From contig JAVHJL010000010.1 of assembly GCA_036971715.1 (NCBI GenBank), positions 682,001-746,000 on the forward strand: a stretch of DNA of 64,000 nt. Direction: 5' to 3'. The position numbers and the translations under genes are program-made. The DNA is from Arthrobotrys musiformis (Eukaryota > Ascomycota > Orbiliomycetes > Orbiliales > Orbiliaceae). Positions within the stretch are counted from its first letter, which is position 1. Each line of letters starts with the position of its first letter. The notes under the pieces are model-generated. The model was not told where the DNA came from. It saw only the letters and a program-made list of their open reading frames with translations, and did not search any database. This document shows, in pieces, positions 41,637 to 54,390 of the stretch.

Positions 41637-44600
41637 CTAATTAGCACTCCCGGTGGCCGCACTTGGAAACTCTCGGTCCTTCTCACTGCTTTCCTTGCCC
41701 TTCTTGTGCAGAAGCCCGTAATGATGTCCGTGGTGGTGTTGCTGTTGTGGGGAGAGGTGTTGCTGGTGTTCGTGTTCTTTGGGGTATATTTCCCCACCTT
41801 CGACCATTACCAAACCTTCGTCCTCGTCGGCTTCGGAAGTGCTAGCCATGGCATCGACTTGGATGTTTCCTCTCTTCTTCTTATTACCCCCAATTACACC
41901 GAAGAATCCACCCTCTTTCTTGAAGGGGCTAGATAGAGCGTCTGTGCTCTCTCGTCTCCAGGAACCGAATAGCTCAGTAGCGCTTCCGATAGACCCAGAC
42001 GAGCTGTGGCCCTTCCTACCACCTGCCGGTTTGCCTTCTTTTGTCTCCTTCTCCTTTTCTTTCCCTTCGATGGGAGTTGCGGCTCCAGCAGGAGTTGATC
42101 CGTCAAGAGTTGGGATAACAATACCACTTAACCCATCAACCTCTTCATCGATTACGTCTGTAGTGGGAGTGACAGCAGTATCCCCCTTCTTCCGGGAGAA
42201 CAGCCCTCCTTCTTTCTTAAACGGCGACGAAATCGTAAATTTGGCAGGAGATCCGAGCTTCGGGCTGTTAGTATTGCCGCCGCCAACCAACTTTGTATGG
42301 CTCCCCTTGCGACTAAGACCGATACGGCTGAGCAAAGACTCCTTCCCAGCACTACTAGAACCCGATTCTTTATCAATAGACGTGATGGAGGTAGTGAGGG
42401 CGAGTTGGTCAAGACTAGCAGAGCTTGCAAATGACGACTCCGTATTAAGAGATCGAGTTTCAGGATGAAGATGAGAGGGTGGGCTCGAAGCAGCGCTATA
42501 GGCGTCGAAGGTTGGTGCTGTGGGATTTAGCTTGACATTAGACAATGAAGGCGGTGCGATAGCGCCACTTGGATTCGGGGTTGGCGAACTAGTGTTCCCT
42601 TTATTTGACGAGAATATCTTCGCGAGACGGCTCGGGTGGCCATTTGGGGGCGAAGTTTGAGGTGAAGGTGGAAGAGATGGAATCAGCGATGACGTGTTAT
42701 TGACATTGGGAATATCAGCCCAATTCGCAGCGAGAGGGCTTGCACGCACGACCGCAGCGTTGTCACGGGCCGGCCATCCAAATGCACTAAAATCTGCCGT
42801 AGGCTTAGGAAGAGTACTTTCGCCAAAGGAAGATATAGACGACGGGCGTGGCGATATTGGTTCCTTCGACAGAAGCCGTGAAGGGTCTAAAGGATCTGAC
42901 TCGGGGTCAAAATGATTGAAGGAAGTGCGGGATCCGTTGGTATTATTCAGAGTGCGCTTGATATTCGTGCTGTTGGAAAGAAAGCCGAGGCCAGAAGTCG
43001 TCATCCAACTAGTCCCATGGGATCCACTTCTGCGGCGGGTGCCAATGGGATCAAGTCCAGCGCCCTCTTGTTTCGGGAAAGAGCTGGATTGAGATGCCTT
43101 GAGGCTTCCGAGTGCTGGTGTTTCATTTGACAATGTCTTGCCTCGCTGTCTTGTAAAGTTGAACAAATTCGGAAAAATCTTCTTAGGGGGAACGGGTTCC
43201 TCTGGCATTTGTGGGGGGATGCCTCTAAGGCTGTTGTTAACGGATGAAATGCTGTTGGATCGGTCCAGTCGCTCAGACTCCTCAGTAGTGTATACAGGAA
43301 ACTGCGGGAAAGAAGTCCGAGGCGATGAAACTTGCGAATTAGACATCGAATTCGACGATCCAGGCGACTGAGCCGCTGGTATCATCGGCTGGATGTTATC
43401 ACTAGTTGGGAATGTCTGAGAATCAAGGAGGTATGTGCTCCCTCTAGGACTGGGTGGTACTTCGTCCATACTCATAAAGAGGTTCGAAGGAAGGAGGGAA
43501 TCTGCAGTCGGTGACATAGGTGCACCACCTGTAAGCTTATCCATCTCAGGTGTAAACATAGGGTCTACGCCACTCCCGTACGCGAACAATGGGGCTGCCG
43601 GGAGCAAGGAAGGGAATGGTGGAGAAGTTTGTGTCGGAGCGGTCGTAGACGACGGCGTAGGGGGTTGGTTGAAAGGGACCGAAGCTGGAATATACGGAAC
43701 GTCCGAGTTTGGATATCCATTTAACGGGGCCGAAACAGTCTGGGTGCGATTTTTCCTAGTACGGTTCCTTCTCTGTTTCGACTTGCCTTTCAAGCTTGTC
43801 GAGTCGGATGGCGGAGCAGGAAGACTAGCCCTGCGAGCATGCCAAGCGCGCAACTGGTGCTCTGAACGAAAAAACTCGTCCTGTGCAGCCTGAAAGTGTT
43901 TGAGGATTTCCATATACCTCAGTTCCAATGCTTTAAACCGGGCCTGCCACTCGCGTTCGATCCTGGCGTCTTCGGGCTCACCAGGGAAGCTAGGGCCCCG
44001 TGAGAGTTGTGGCACACCTGGCAGTGATTGTACGGATGCGTTCGGGTCGCCGTCGGCGGATTTGGACTTATCGTCGGTCTCTTTTTCCTTGAGTTTCTCC
44101 TCTTCATCATTGATTGCCTTAATAGCTAGAGAAAGAGTTCTTATCTCTTCCTCCAGGCTACCCAACTCTGTGAGGATAGGCTCCAAATCCTTCTTCTTAT
44201 TTTTCCCTGTATCCTCGGCTTCCTTTTTCCTTGCTTCCGCCTCATCTTCAAGTTTATGAAGGGCTTCCAAGGCTGCTTCCCTTTCCTCGTCCCACCGAAT
44301 GCAGTCTTCCTGCATCTTCGTGATCTCATCTTGGCGTGCCTTCAAGATTTTCTCAACCTTGGTCCTCTGAGCTTCTGCTGCACGTTTAGAATCTTCGAGA
44401 GTCCTGGTCTCCGTCCTTAACTGAGATCTGATATTATCCTCTTCCTTTTTCTTTTCCCGGACCCCCTCTAGCTCCGTAAGCAGGAGGGCCTCGGCACCCT
44501 TATGCTCCTCCTCTTGAGACAAAAATTGAGTCTCCAATTCCTCCGCCTCTCGTTGAATCTTCTCTAATTCTGCCGTTAAAGCCTCGACTGTGGCATCTGT

Positions 44601-45628
44601 TGTAGCGGGATCACTAGGGGAGGTGCCATGGCTCGTCGACCCATTTGTAGCAAGAAGGTTCTCTTCTGTAGTATTCGGAGAATGCTGTCGGCGAAACGTT
44701 CGTCTGGATTGAGGGGTCTGGTTCAAATTATCGGTAGCGTGTATTGTGGGGATATCGTCCGGCCCGAGACCTGTATTGTTGCCAATGGCACCATTCATTC
44801 CACCAGCGGCTCCCAGTCCGGTGGCTTGGCCGCTAACGGCAGAGCTAAAACCTGTGGTAGCACCAACTCCATCTCTTGAGTTTTCATCATTGGACCGCAG
44901 CGTACGTAAGCGTATCAAGGGACTGGGTGCTTGGAAATTCGAAGAGTTTGCGGCTATGACACGGACGTTGTAGATTTGGTCGGGGCTAAGGCCGGTGACG
45001 ACGACACTCGTATCCCTGCGTTCGTTTTCGCCAACTATTTCCAAACCCTTGTCAGATGGCTTTCTCCCTCGGCAACTACAGCAGAATCCCCAGACAGACG
45101 GAAAGAAGGAAAGGAAAAACACTCACCATTCTGGCCATTGATTTGAATTATGTGTTTGGCAACAGAGCCTGCTTTTTCAGGTGGTGCCCAATGCAGTTCT
45201 ATAGAATCTGCAGAGATGTTGTGGAGTGAAACCCGCGGAGGTGCCGGTATATCCAGTCCTAGGCCCTTAACCAAGACAGGAATCGGAATCGCAAGTAGTT
45301 TCGACGCTCGGTGGGTTAGCCTGCAGAGCAGTTTGTTAGTATACACCCTTTGGACAACCAAAAATCCTGCCCTCCACGTTTTTGATCGACGCTCGGATGA
45401 CGATACCGCGAGGGGGGAATGACCAGGACCGTACCATGCGAGGGCAAGAAGTGTCGCCACCAAAGCGACGACCATTATGGCCGGGCTATTATAGGACAGC
45501 CACGGTTGATGCTGCTGGATCTGGAGAGATTCGAAGCCCTTGATGAGGGAGATCGAGGTTGTTTGTTGGAGGGTGTTTGGTTGATTGTTTGTTTGAAGAT
45601 GGATTGAATGTGATGTGGGTTGTTGCAT
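41637..45628 (-). CDS. Membrane-anchored fibronectin type III / coiled-coil protein
   Basis: CDS complement(join(41637..45034,45127..45320,45435..45628)), 1261 residues. Exon 1 ends in a membrane helix (IMVVALVATLLALAW, about 51-65). The donor GTACGG and acceptor ctgcag join it to LTHRASKLLAIPIPVL. A fibronectin-III fold spans about 85-173, split by the second intron: PPRVSLHNISADSIELHWAP | ..IIQINGQN / VGENERRDTSVVVTGLSPDQ. A coiled coil follows at about 278-450 (ALTAELEKIQREAEELETQF), then some 800 disordered residues rich in S, P, T and N. A short motif SSPFKKEGG[LF]F occurs twice near the C terminus. Similar FN3 proteins are known in other Pezizomycotina without an assigned role. Start could instead be the internal ATG at 45475. 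Confidence 0.82.
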
Positions 45629-46125
45629 GATTTCGAGGTGCCAAGCCTCACCCAATTTTTCTTAGCAATTTTAACCGTTCTAGGCTGTTTTCGTAGACAG
45701 CCAAATCCCCATACAACTGAATTGACCCGTCGGCCGGCCGTAGACTCCAGCTCGTATTCGAAGGGTCCAGGTCCCGGCACTATCACGACATTGGCACACA
45801 CCCCCTTTGGACTGCGCTATATTCTCAGTGTATGCTATATCATGGTTCTATTGATTAAGTGCTAGTACTCGAAATCGGTATGTCCACAGTTACATCTGTG
45901 CACACGTGAATGTGTATACATGAACAGAAAGAAAATTATATATACGGTACAATATAACCAATGCATATACAAATACCCATTGACGCCCAGGACGCCTTTA
46001 TATCATCAATCGTTTCCGAAAACCCAAGAAAAACAGATCACCAGCTTCTAGAACTCTGTACACGCCCAATTTGACGGTGCATGCACGCGTGGCCTGGACG
46101 AAAAGACCACCATATACAATGTCAT
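45629..46125. other. Intergenic upstream of the FN3 gene
   Basis: About 500 bases, FN3 promoter side and 3' flank of the glycosyltransferase-like gene. No gene seen. Confidence 0.55.
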
Positions 46126-47451
46126 CTAGTACCAGATGCCCTTCGCCGCCTTCGAACAAACCTCCCAGCTGGAGTAGTTCGATTTGTTATGCCACTTGGT
46201 CATCAGCTCTAACGTTCTCGGGGCAATGTCGCGATTCGCCTTCTGGAACATCGTTTCGTAAGGGTGAAGGTCCATACCGAAGTATGCATTCGGTCGAAGG
46301 ACGCTGCCGTGTGTGCACTTCCTGGCGTAGTCAGGCATGATAGATGCTGCGGTCATGAGGGCCTCGACATCATATCCTTCGTTCAGGACTGCTCGGGCTG
46401 CTCGATTTTCAGCCTGGACGGCGGAGTTGAAATCCTCGAAGCAAGGAGAGATAACGGGGAGAATCATCTTGAGACCCATGCGATCTGTGGCATAGATCAT
46501 GGAGTTCAAGACCTTGTACCTTCCACCGCCGATGTTGCAGTTGATTGTCATTCCGACCAGCTAAATAATAGAGCATATTGTATTAGCAAAAGTTGACAAT
46601 AGGTTTAAACAAGACGGATACATCGGTTCTAAAGGGATCGAGAATTAGCTTACCTTGTTCCTCTCGGTGATTCTGGCCAAGTACGCCTCGCTCCAGCACT
46701 CTCGACTCCATGTCGGCATGAAAGGTCCTCGTATAGAAGCATTAAGCAGGATAAATCTCTGGTAGGTATTTATCAAAGCACCGTCGTCCGCCATCAATAC
46801 CTCCGAATGGGCACCCAAGTCGAAACAAGTATTACCCCGTCGTACAATCCTAATATTCGGGTGGGCCGGTATATGCTTCGTTATATCGCTTTCGCCATTG
46901 ATAATAAATATGAAATCCGCCTCGGCGTGAAGACCATGTCTGATGAAGAAAAGTGCATTTTCGCGAGCATTGGGTGTTTCGAAATAGACGTATGTGACTA
47001 AAGCTCGATCTTTAAAATAATTTGATGATGTCTATTGGCGGCCATGGTTAACTTTTTCCCGAACTCAAAACGAATCCCAGACTTCCATGCGACGATGCGC
47101 AGACGCTAGCAGAGGTACACAGGAGAAGATAGGCATCGGGACTTGAATGGATAGCTGTTGTAACAACTACTTATGTGGAGCAAGCAAGTATTTACAATTC
47201 GAGGACCAAATATCCCAAATAATAAAGTTAAGGTATATCCGCATACACAAGTCGACAGGCTTACTGAAAATAGGGGACCGTGAACAATATTCCAAACTCA
47301 CCTGAAAATCTAGAGAAGAATCGGAGGCGAATTCAGGCCGAAACGGCCGGGAACTATTTCCCAAATGATATCCCAACAGAAAAACAAACGAGGCGGAAAC
47401 AGCAGCGATGAAGACCGGCCATGTATATATCGATTTAATGGACGCCTTCAT
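46126..47451 (-). CDS. Type II membrane glycosyltransferase-like protein of a fungal family
   Basis: Proposed CDS complement(join(46126..46560,46654..47031,47302..47451)), 320 residues. Exon 1 gives a cytoplasmic stub and one membrane anchor (about 11-31, WPVFIAAVSASFVFLLGYHL). Exon 2 gives ALVTYVYFETPNARENALFF, then HGLHAEADFIFIINGES, RIVRRGNTCFDLGAHSEVL and RFILLNASIRGPFMPTW. Exon 3 gives LVGMTINCNIGGG, MIYATDRMGLKMIL, NEGYDVEAL and AYFGMDLHPYETMFQKANRD. This order matches, from memory, a widespread fungal family annotated as glycosyltransferase-like; the substrate is unknown. It probably acts in the Golgi lumen. The exon 2/3 splice (GTAAGC, ttatttag) is clear. The exon 1/2 intron (270 bases, GTGAGT to caatag) is inferred from frame and may hide another small exon. 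Confidence 0.78.
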
Positions 47452-48715
47452 TGTTGAGGTCGGGATCCGAGGACCAGGTAAGTGCGTCTGTGTACGTGTA
47501 ACCTGAGCTTAATTCTAAAAATTTTGGTAAACAAGTGCTGCCGGGCCCTTGGAATATATTCAGCCAATTCTTCTCCCAATCCCTCTTCGAACCTTCGAAC
47601 CTGGCGAGAAGGAATAATCGGGTGCCTTTGCGGTGGAATTTGGCGTGATTTAAACTTTGATACTCCGTACAGCCCGCCGGACTTAGCTTCGATCGAGACT
47701 AGCAGTGGCTTTTTGGCACAAATGTCTTAACGTCTCGTATTAGTATGAACTAGTGTCGAAACAAAATTTAAAACTCGTTCCCAGAACACTCGAGATGATG
47801 TATCCAGATACTTGTCGGGGGGTAAACTTCACAGATCCAGGAGGATAAAGGCAAGTGCAAAAGTCTGACTATATAATCTTTCCCCTCGAAATATTAATAA
47901 TCCTGACCCAAGAATTTCCTGCATGCGGCTGCATGGCCAATCGACGCCATCCCTCCAACATGGCCTATGCCCCCCTTTATTTTGCATACCATCAAATTTG
48001 CTTCGCTATGGAAAAATAACAGGAGTCTTCGCTCGCCGCCATTAAGATCTCTGATAATAAAAGGAGTGCCGAAAAAGGCTAGGCCCGGACGTCCATGCCG
48101 GAAAAAACGCCACAATTCCAGTTGAAGGTTGCACCGCATCCTACACAACCTTAGTCTGGGAGACTAGCACAACCTGTCCCGTTGGCAGCTTTGAACGTCG
48201 ATGGTATGATAAAGGCGTAGATCGTGCCCAAACCGAATTGAATGAACCCTTCTACATAGTTCGAAGCTTTTTTAGCAGTTAACTAGTTGAGCGCTAACCA
48301 TCGCCTTTCGAACATTCGCTTCCTTGGAACCCAGCTGGGATTCCAAACCACTGCAACCTGCCAGGTAACATTTTGGCCGTCAGCCTGCAGCCAAGCACAG
48401 GGTTCTTTGGAGGCACGGCCCCACCAATTGACAAGGAACTCAACAAACAAGAATTGTGCCAGCACGCCAATTGTCAGTGACCAGGTACAATAATTAACAC
48501 CGAAATAAAAATAAAAATAAGAGACCTGAACAAACTCCTCTTGCCGCTTCGGAATAAAATGCCACAGCGCGCCAGTTTCACCACCATTCAGATCAATGAA
48601 AACATATCAATCATCCCGCAAACTACAGGACCATATCGAATGCTATATACATTCACCCTAACGCAGTGACGCACGACTCGGAAACTCGGCACTTTATCGA
48701 AACACTTCTGGCCTG

Positions 48716-48734
48716 TGGTCTGGGTACAAGACCA
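48716..48734. repeat. Imperfect palindrome related to GTCTGGGTACGAGAC
   Basis: TGGTCTGGGTACAAGACCA: 7-base stem arms (TGGTCTn / nAGACCA) around GGGTACA. The core differs by one base from the exact 15-mer at 4644-4658 (plus) and 33873-33887 (minus). Confidence 0.6.
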
Positions 48735-51700
48735 TTCTGGCCTAACTTATGTAAATAATAGGGGGCCACAATCAACAGCACATTGCCAATTGTCTGGGCA
48801 CTCGCGGGATGCTTCCCAAACGGCCAAATCATGCAAACAACGAATATTCATATCTAGAACCGGTCGACAACAAATTCTGACTCAAGTACTTTGGTGTGCT
48901 CGTACTTAGAGGCGAGCTCAACAGCCCAACCCGACAAGCGTACCATCCACGGAAACTAGTTTCAAGTCGACAGTTGGGATAGGCAGAAGAGCACAGAACT
49001 AGATCAGATGACAGGAAGACTGTGCCGCGAGTCAATTTTTTTGGTTTTAAATTTAAGCTATAGATATATATAGCTCTAGCGCACGGCGTTCCCGACCACG
49101 ACAGACCCCGGTTTTGCGCTTAATCTCATTCAGCAACTTCAATACTCTGTACCACAGGAAAGATAGTCGACTCTGGGGCTCAGGAAAGACAGTGAAAGAT
49201 AGCCAGGAACGCACCTATGCCTTGGAGTGGAAGGAGCCAAGCCAACTGTCAGGCCAAGCTCATCAAGTACTATGTAGATCTCATTAGCGACAAAACCGTT
49301 CACCGATACCAACTCCTTCACCCATTCAGATATATATATTTATATCTTCCTACTGAATCTAACATCATCTAAAAAATATTACCAATTTGGCCACCGCCGG
49401 GGAGATATGAATCGAAAATACTAGACACGTGCATATATATACGCCTGACTATCATACCGGAACGCCAGCCTGCAGGCCTGTCCACCGCAAGAGTACCTCG
49501 TATTGTACGCTTGAGTCCAAACACTAATACAGGCGAGTATCGAGATTAGATTTTTGGGTGCTACATATACTCAGGCAGCGACACAGTATAACTCGCAGCC
49601 GTCTATTATTTATAATTTAAGTCCGGAATATTCGAATTCGACATGACCTTCATTGGGTCGGCCGCCTGGCATCGAAACTAGACTTGATCATGACCAGTAT
49701 AGTATTCCTTCCCGACCCACTGGCAACTTACGTGGAATACGGAGATACTCTAGCTACTAGCTTTTCTGCCGCATGCGCCAGACGAACTCAATATTAATAA
49801 GGACTAGTAGCCGGTAACTAAGGTGCGCGTCATAGCTTAACGTTGACACAGTGACCTGGTATATATATTCACGTGTTTGTCCCTCCCTAAAATTACGAAT
49901 AGTCAAATATTCATTTGCTCAGGGCCATCTCATAACCAGACTGCATCGGGGTGTGTGCTCATAGTCTGTTCAAAGATGATAAAACCTCTTGAAGTTCTGG
50001 ATAAAGCTGGATATATAGCGTTCAAATATAGTCTATAAATCTTCCATAAACTTTCCATAATAAGGCCTCATTTACGCTAAAACACATCTCATACTCGTTG
50101 CATGCAAGCAAAGCATGAGTTATGAAGGCTCTGCAATACGACTTAACATTTCTAGACAACCACAACCTGAATTTCGACACCCCACGATTTTAAATTTTAG
50201 CCTCCCAACACTAACATATCAAATTGGTATTCGAACATTGTGTCGCAGCAGCCATGAATGCCAGAAGGAACTCCAGCGTAAAGATAGAACTATCGAGTAT
50301 TTAAATTTAAACGGTTATTCTATTGAACCAAGTGTAGATGGACGCGCGATACCGTATGTGCACATGGAGACGATCGTCAAATAATAGATCCCAAAGTTCT
50401 ATAAACGAGTCTTGACGATCTCGATAGGAGCTGCATAGCGTATTTCATTTTGAAGTAGTCTAAACTAGTCGATAATATGTCAAGAAGTCAAAATATCATT
50501 AATTATATAATCTCTTCGCGAGTATCACGTCCGAGTGCAGTTGGTTTCTACAATGCAGTAGGCCGCGGGTAAACTCGTAGGATTTGGGATTATATCCTGT
50601 TGTTCGGGCTGGAAGGAAGTTTGAGCACGCAGGACAGCTGCTACGCGTACGCCTTGTGCTCTTTGGTTTCTCGGTGTTTGGTCATATATATAACAACTGA
50701 TAGGTATATTGGGCCATGGCAAAGCGAAAGTCGAAATATGCCACGGCCATTATGTTTCGGTCGATTTGGTTCCACTTTGGGCGTTCTGTGTACGAGACCG
50801 GTCGACCATGTCGATCTTTAGACCAAAATCTGTATGTACTAATAATATACATAACATTTGGGCGATTCGTGGTTGATTGGTTGAATTTTATTGCATGGCT
50901 ATGTATCTATGGCTACCGTAGAGGAATTCTGGAGACTTGTGAGCCAGATTTGAGGTGACGTGAAAGGCCTATAGTAGACTTGACGTGCTCAGCCAGTCTC
51001 GAGGCCAGGTGCTTAGCCCAACCAAAATAAGGTAGTGAACCGACTTGCGTGACGTCCTCTGCGTCTCGCGACTCGTAAGTCTGTCAGTTACGTGCGCTAC
51101 TCATTCCCTAGAACCCCTTTCCGAATTCCCCTTCATAATATGAAATAACGTGTGTTTTTTGTGTTCTAAAATAAAAAATAAAGATTTATGGGATCGGTTC
51201 GGGCCAGTAACACAAAGTTCAGGGCGTTAGGACCCCCCGAGTTAATTCTTGAAATGCGGACATGCATCGGGGTTAACTGCGTTGATGTTGGATTTTGTCC
51301 CGTCAGTTCTAACCAGCAGAGGTCTCGAGTCTCTTCAAGACTCACGATATTAGAATCGGAATGCTCCGTGCATATTAATATTAGAATAAGGTCCTCAAGA
51401 TCTCGTTTGTTAGATCCTGATCCCTTACTGAGGCTGGAAGCTTGAAAGGGATCGATATCTCATATACAATTGTCAACTAGTGCTAGTCTATGACGTCTAT
51501 CCGGCTGACCCTGGAGCCTGCAATCCTAGGATGACCCGGTCCTCGGTTTTGAATAGGGTTCCTAGGCTATATTTATAATCAAGCGCCGATGTTTTATATG
51601 AATCTTTTAAATGGCTGACAGAATTTACTAATTAAGTTGACAACCTTTTGACAAGTCAAAAACACCATAAATTCGGGGGGTCGATATGTACGTAGAGTTC

Positions 51701-51763
51701 TAATGTGTTTACGCCCCAGCCAACGAGGTAGAGAATGGTCAATACGTTAATACCGAGTACTAG

Positions 51764-51774
51764 CCCCCCCCCCC
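51764..51774 (+). repeat. C11 homopolymer
   Basis: Uninterrupted run of eleven C in a gene-free region; a place where sequence length errors are likely. Confidence 0.85.
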
Positions 51775-54340
51775 AAGGGCGAGACGTGAAGATACTAAGT
51801 TACATTGCATTTAGTACTAGAAAATTGCGATCATGTACATGTACATACGTATATCGCTTCTGATATAGCCGGCTGCCAGGCATATGCATTGCGGGACGGC
51901 AGTAGCGAATGCATGATACGACGGCACTTCGTTTCTATTCATAATATAAAATAGTGGGTGGTTTTGGGATTGAGCTATTTAACGATGGGGTGGATATATA
52001 GCACCTGGTTGATGGAGGGGCAAAGGAGGGGATGAAGGTGCAATGCCTAGGGTTCAATAATTTGACATGACATCGGATGGTTGATATCTTCAAATCGATC
52101 CGCTGTGTACGTATGTACATGTACGAGCAAATCACAATCACTACAAACAAGAGAGAGAAAAGATTAGATTTACATGTAAACTTTCGATTGACTTGATGCT
52201 TACAATTAAGATAAGGCGTCTTCCAATCGGCCGAACTACCGCACGCAAATACATGCAGCTACAGTGTAGTGAGGGGTTATAATTATGCAATTGTACGAGT
52301 AATATTGCATTGGCTACAACATGTTAACAGCAAGAGGGGGGGAGAAACCCCACTCTAAAACCGGCCTTTTTTTTTGTCTGAAAGAATTGGCCCCTCAGCT
52401 CCGCAGTCGATACCGTCTAGAATCCGAGCTCTACGAGCCTAGTTCGAGGGCGGTGGACAGGTGCTCCATGCTGTCCGACGCTGTACGGTCATTGGCTGGT
52501 CTGGTTCGTATCGTTCGCGTTGCGGCGTGTGGTTAATTGGATGGACGCCAGCCGAAGTCAGTCTTGGGTCCAGCCGAAAAACCCCAAAACCCCAGCATGC
52601 AGCACCTGTCCCCGTTTTAGTCTGCAAATGCACATAAGAAATGGGAACTGGTTCACGAGGAAAACGCCCAATTTTTAAAAGAGCGGCTTTGGGGATAGCA
52701 TTGATTCTGATTATAATATGGATATTAAGCATCAGTCGAATTAGGGTAGGTTTCGCAAAGGTTTGATCATAAACGGAAAGACCTAAAGCTTAAGCTCAAA
52801 GTCCCTTAACCATTTTATCGAATTATCGTCAATAGTCCGGGGTAAATCAACCACCGATCTGGTTGGGGGAAACTGAAGCTTTTGGAGGTTCCCACGACGG
52901 CTTAGTGCCACCGACAAGAACGCCAGGACCTTCTTTCTAACGGCTGTTGGGGGGCTAAATAAGGTATCGGTGACTGTACCAGGTGACTGATGACGGACCG
53001 CCCGTTTCGAAAAAGTCCCCCAAGCCTTCTTCCCCCACGATTTAACACAAACCAATGCATTGGAGCTCAACCCTTTTGTCCAGGCCGATGCAAAACCAGT
53101 GCCAAATGACCTGAGCTCGACTTGTAAGATGCGGATCGTAATCGGTCAATGGACTCGGTATGTCTCCGTTCGAAGTTGATTGCGAACTAGTGGCAGGCCC
53201 ATTAACTTTTTTCGACGCGGACCTCGACTAATCGATTACCCAAAAATCAAAAAGGCTGTTCGCAGAAACCTTCAAAGCGAAATTGATAGAAGAGGTGAGA
53301 TGAGCAAAAAAACCTGGAACTCGATGATGTCTTATCCCTTCCAATTGGGGGGCTTTCGGCATAGTGCAGTCCCGCACCGGGGTTCGAGCTTGTGATTTCC
53401 GAACGATAATACGGCTATATCAAAATTTTTTATTGAATCGACTCGACTCAACTTTTTTTTTTGACAGATAACTAAAAAGATGCTTAAGGGACAAACAAGA
53501 CAGAGTCAGGAATCCCTGCAAGACCCTGGGCCGAGGCTTTCCATTAGTTCCTGTACCTGCCGTCAGAGCTTCGTCACTGGGTAGGATGATGTATACACTG
53601 AATTCGTTTTAGTCGGTTTGCATCGATAGCCTACTGCCGGAACTGTAACCCTACAAATTCGAAAGGATGCTGGGGGAAAGAAGGTCAATTTTTCTGCATG
53701 GAGTTCCCCCCAAACCCTCGCATGAAACCGGGAAGAGAGCTAGACCGGGACAAAGTGCTTTTCTCGAAGTCTCCGACCGAACCGATATAGCATGTGGTTC
53801 CCCGCCCTACGCCTTGGCTTTTTCCTGCGGGTCGGTCTAGTCTGCAGCACAGGCTGTTGAGAACAATTACCCAATCCTGACCGCCTACCATTCGTTTTTT
53901 ACTTTATTTTTTTTGATTGGGGTTCGCATTCGTGCCATGATTTCCTTTGGAGTTGGGTCGGCGCCTGGCCTCCAAATGCTGCACCTACGGGCTGCGACAG
54001 GGATGCTGATGCGGTTGGGATTACATCCTGCAAATGGTGGGAAATGCATTTGGACAATTTAGACATATGTCTGGATGTATATGGAGATACATCCGGAGGG
54101 GTTTCGATAGCTAGTAGCATTACTGTTACTTCTGCTGCTGTAACTGGCCGTGGTAAAAGTAAATAAGACCAGAGCAGGCCCCCAGTAGTGCTCCGAAAGC
54201 CCTCTTTTTTCGTAACTTTCGTATTCTTTTTCTTCATCATCGTCTTCGTCGGGGCCTTTTTGTTTCAGCCTGAGGACTAGTATTTTCAGCTTTCGGTACT
54301 TATATTTATTCTTCGAAGGCAAAATCCGTATATCAATCCG

Positions 54341-54390
54341 AATCAAATCAAATCAAATCATATCAGTATCAGTATCAGCGTCAGGGTCAG
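54341..54390 (+). repeat. AATCA / TATCAG short tandem array
   Basis: Four AATCA units followed by hexameric TATCAG, TATCAG, CGTCAG, GGTCAG variants, a drifting tandem array upstream of the lipin leader. Confidence 0.85.

Noticed and set aside
48283..48465. Another Trp-rich minus frame of 60 codons
   Set aside because: Short, no match to the frame near 28.3 kb when compared by eye.
50115..50384. 89-codon plus frame in the gene desert
   Set aside because: No features; expected by chance in 8 kb.
53370..53400. ggggttcgagc word resembling a tRNA B box
   Set aside because: No matching A box or acceptor stem could be folded around it.
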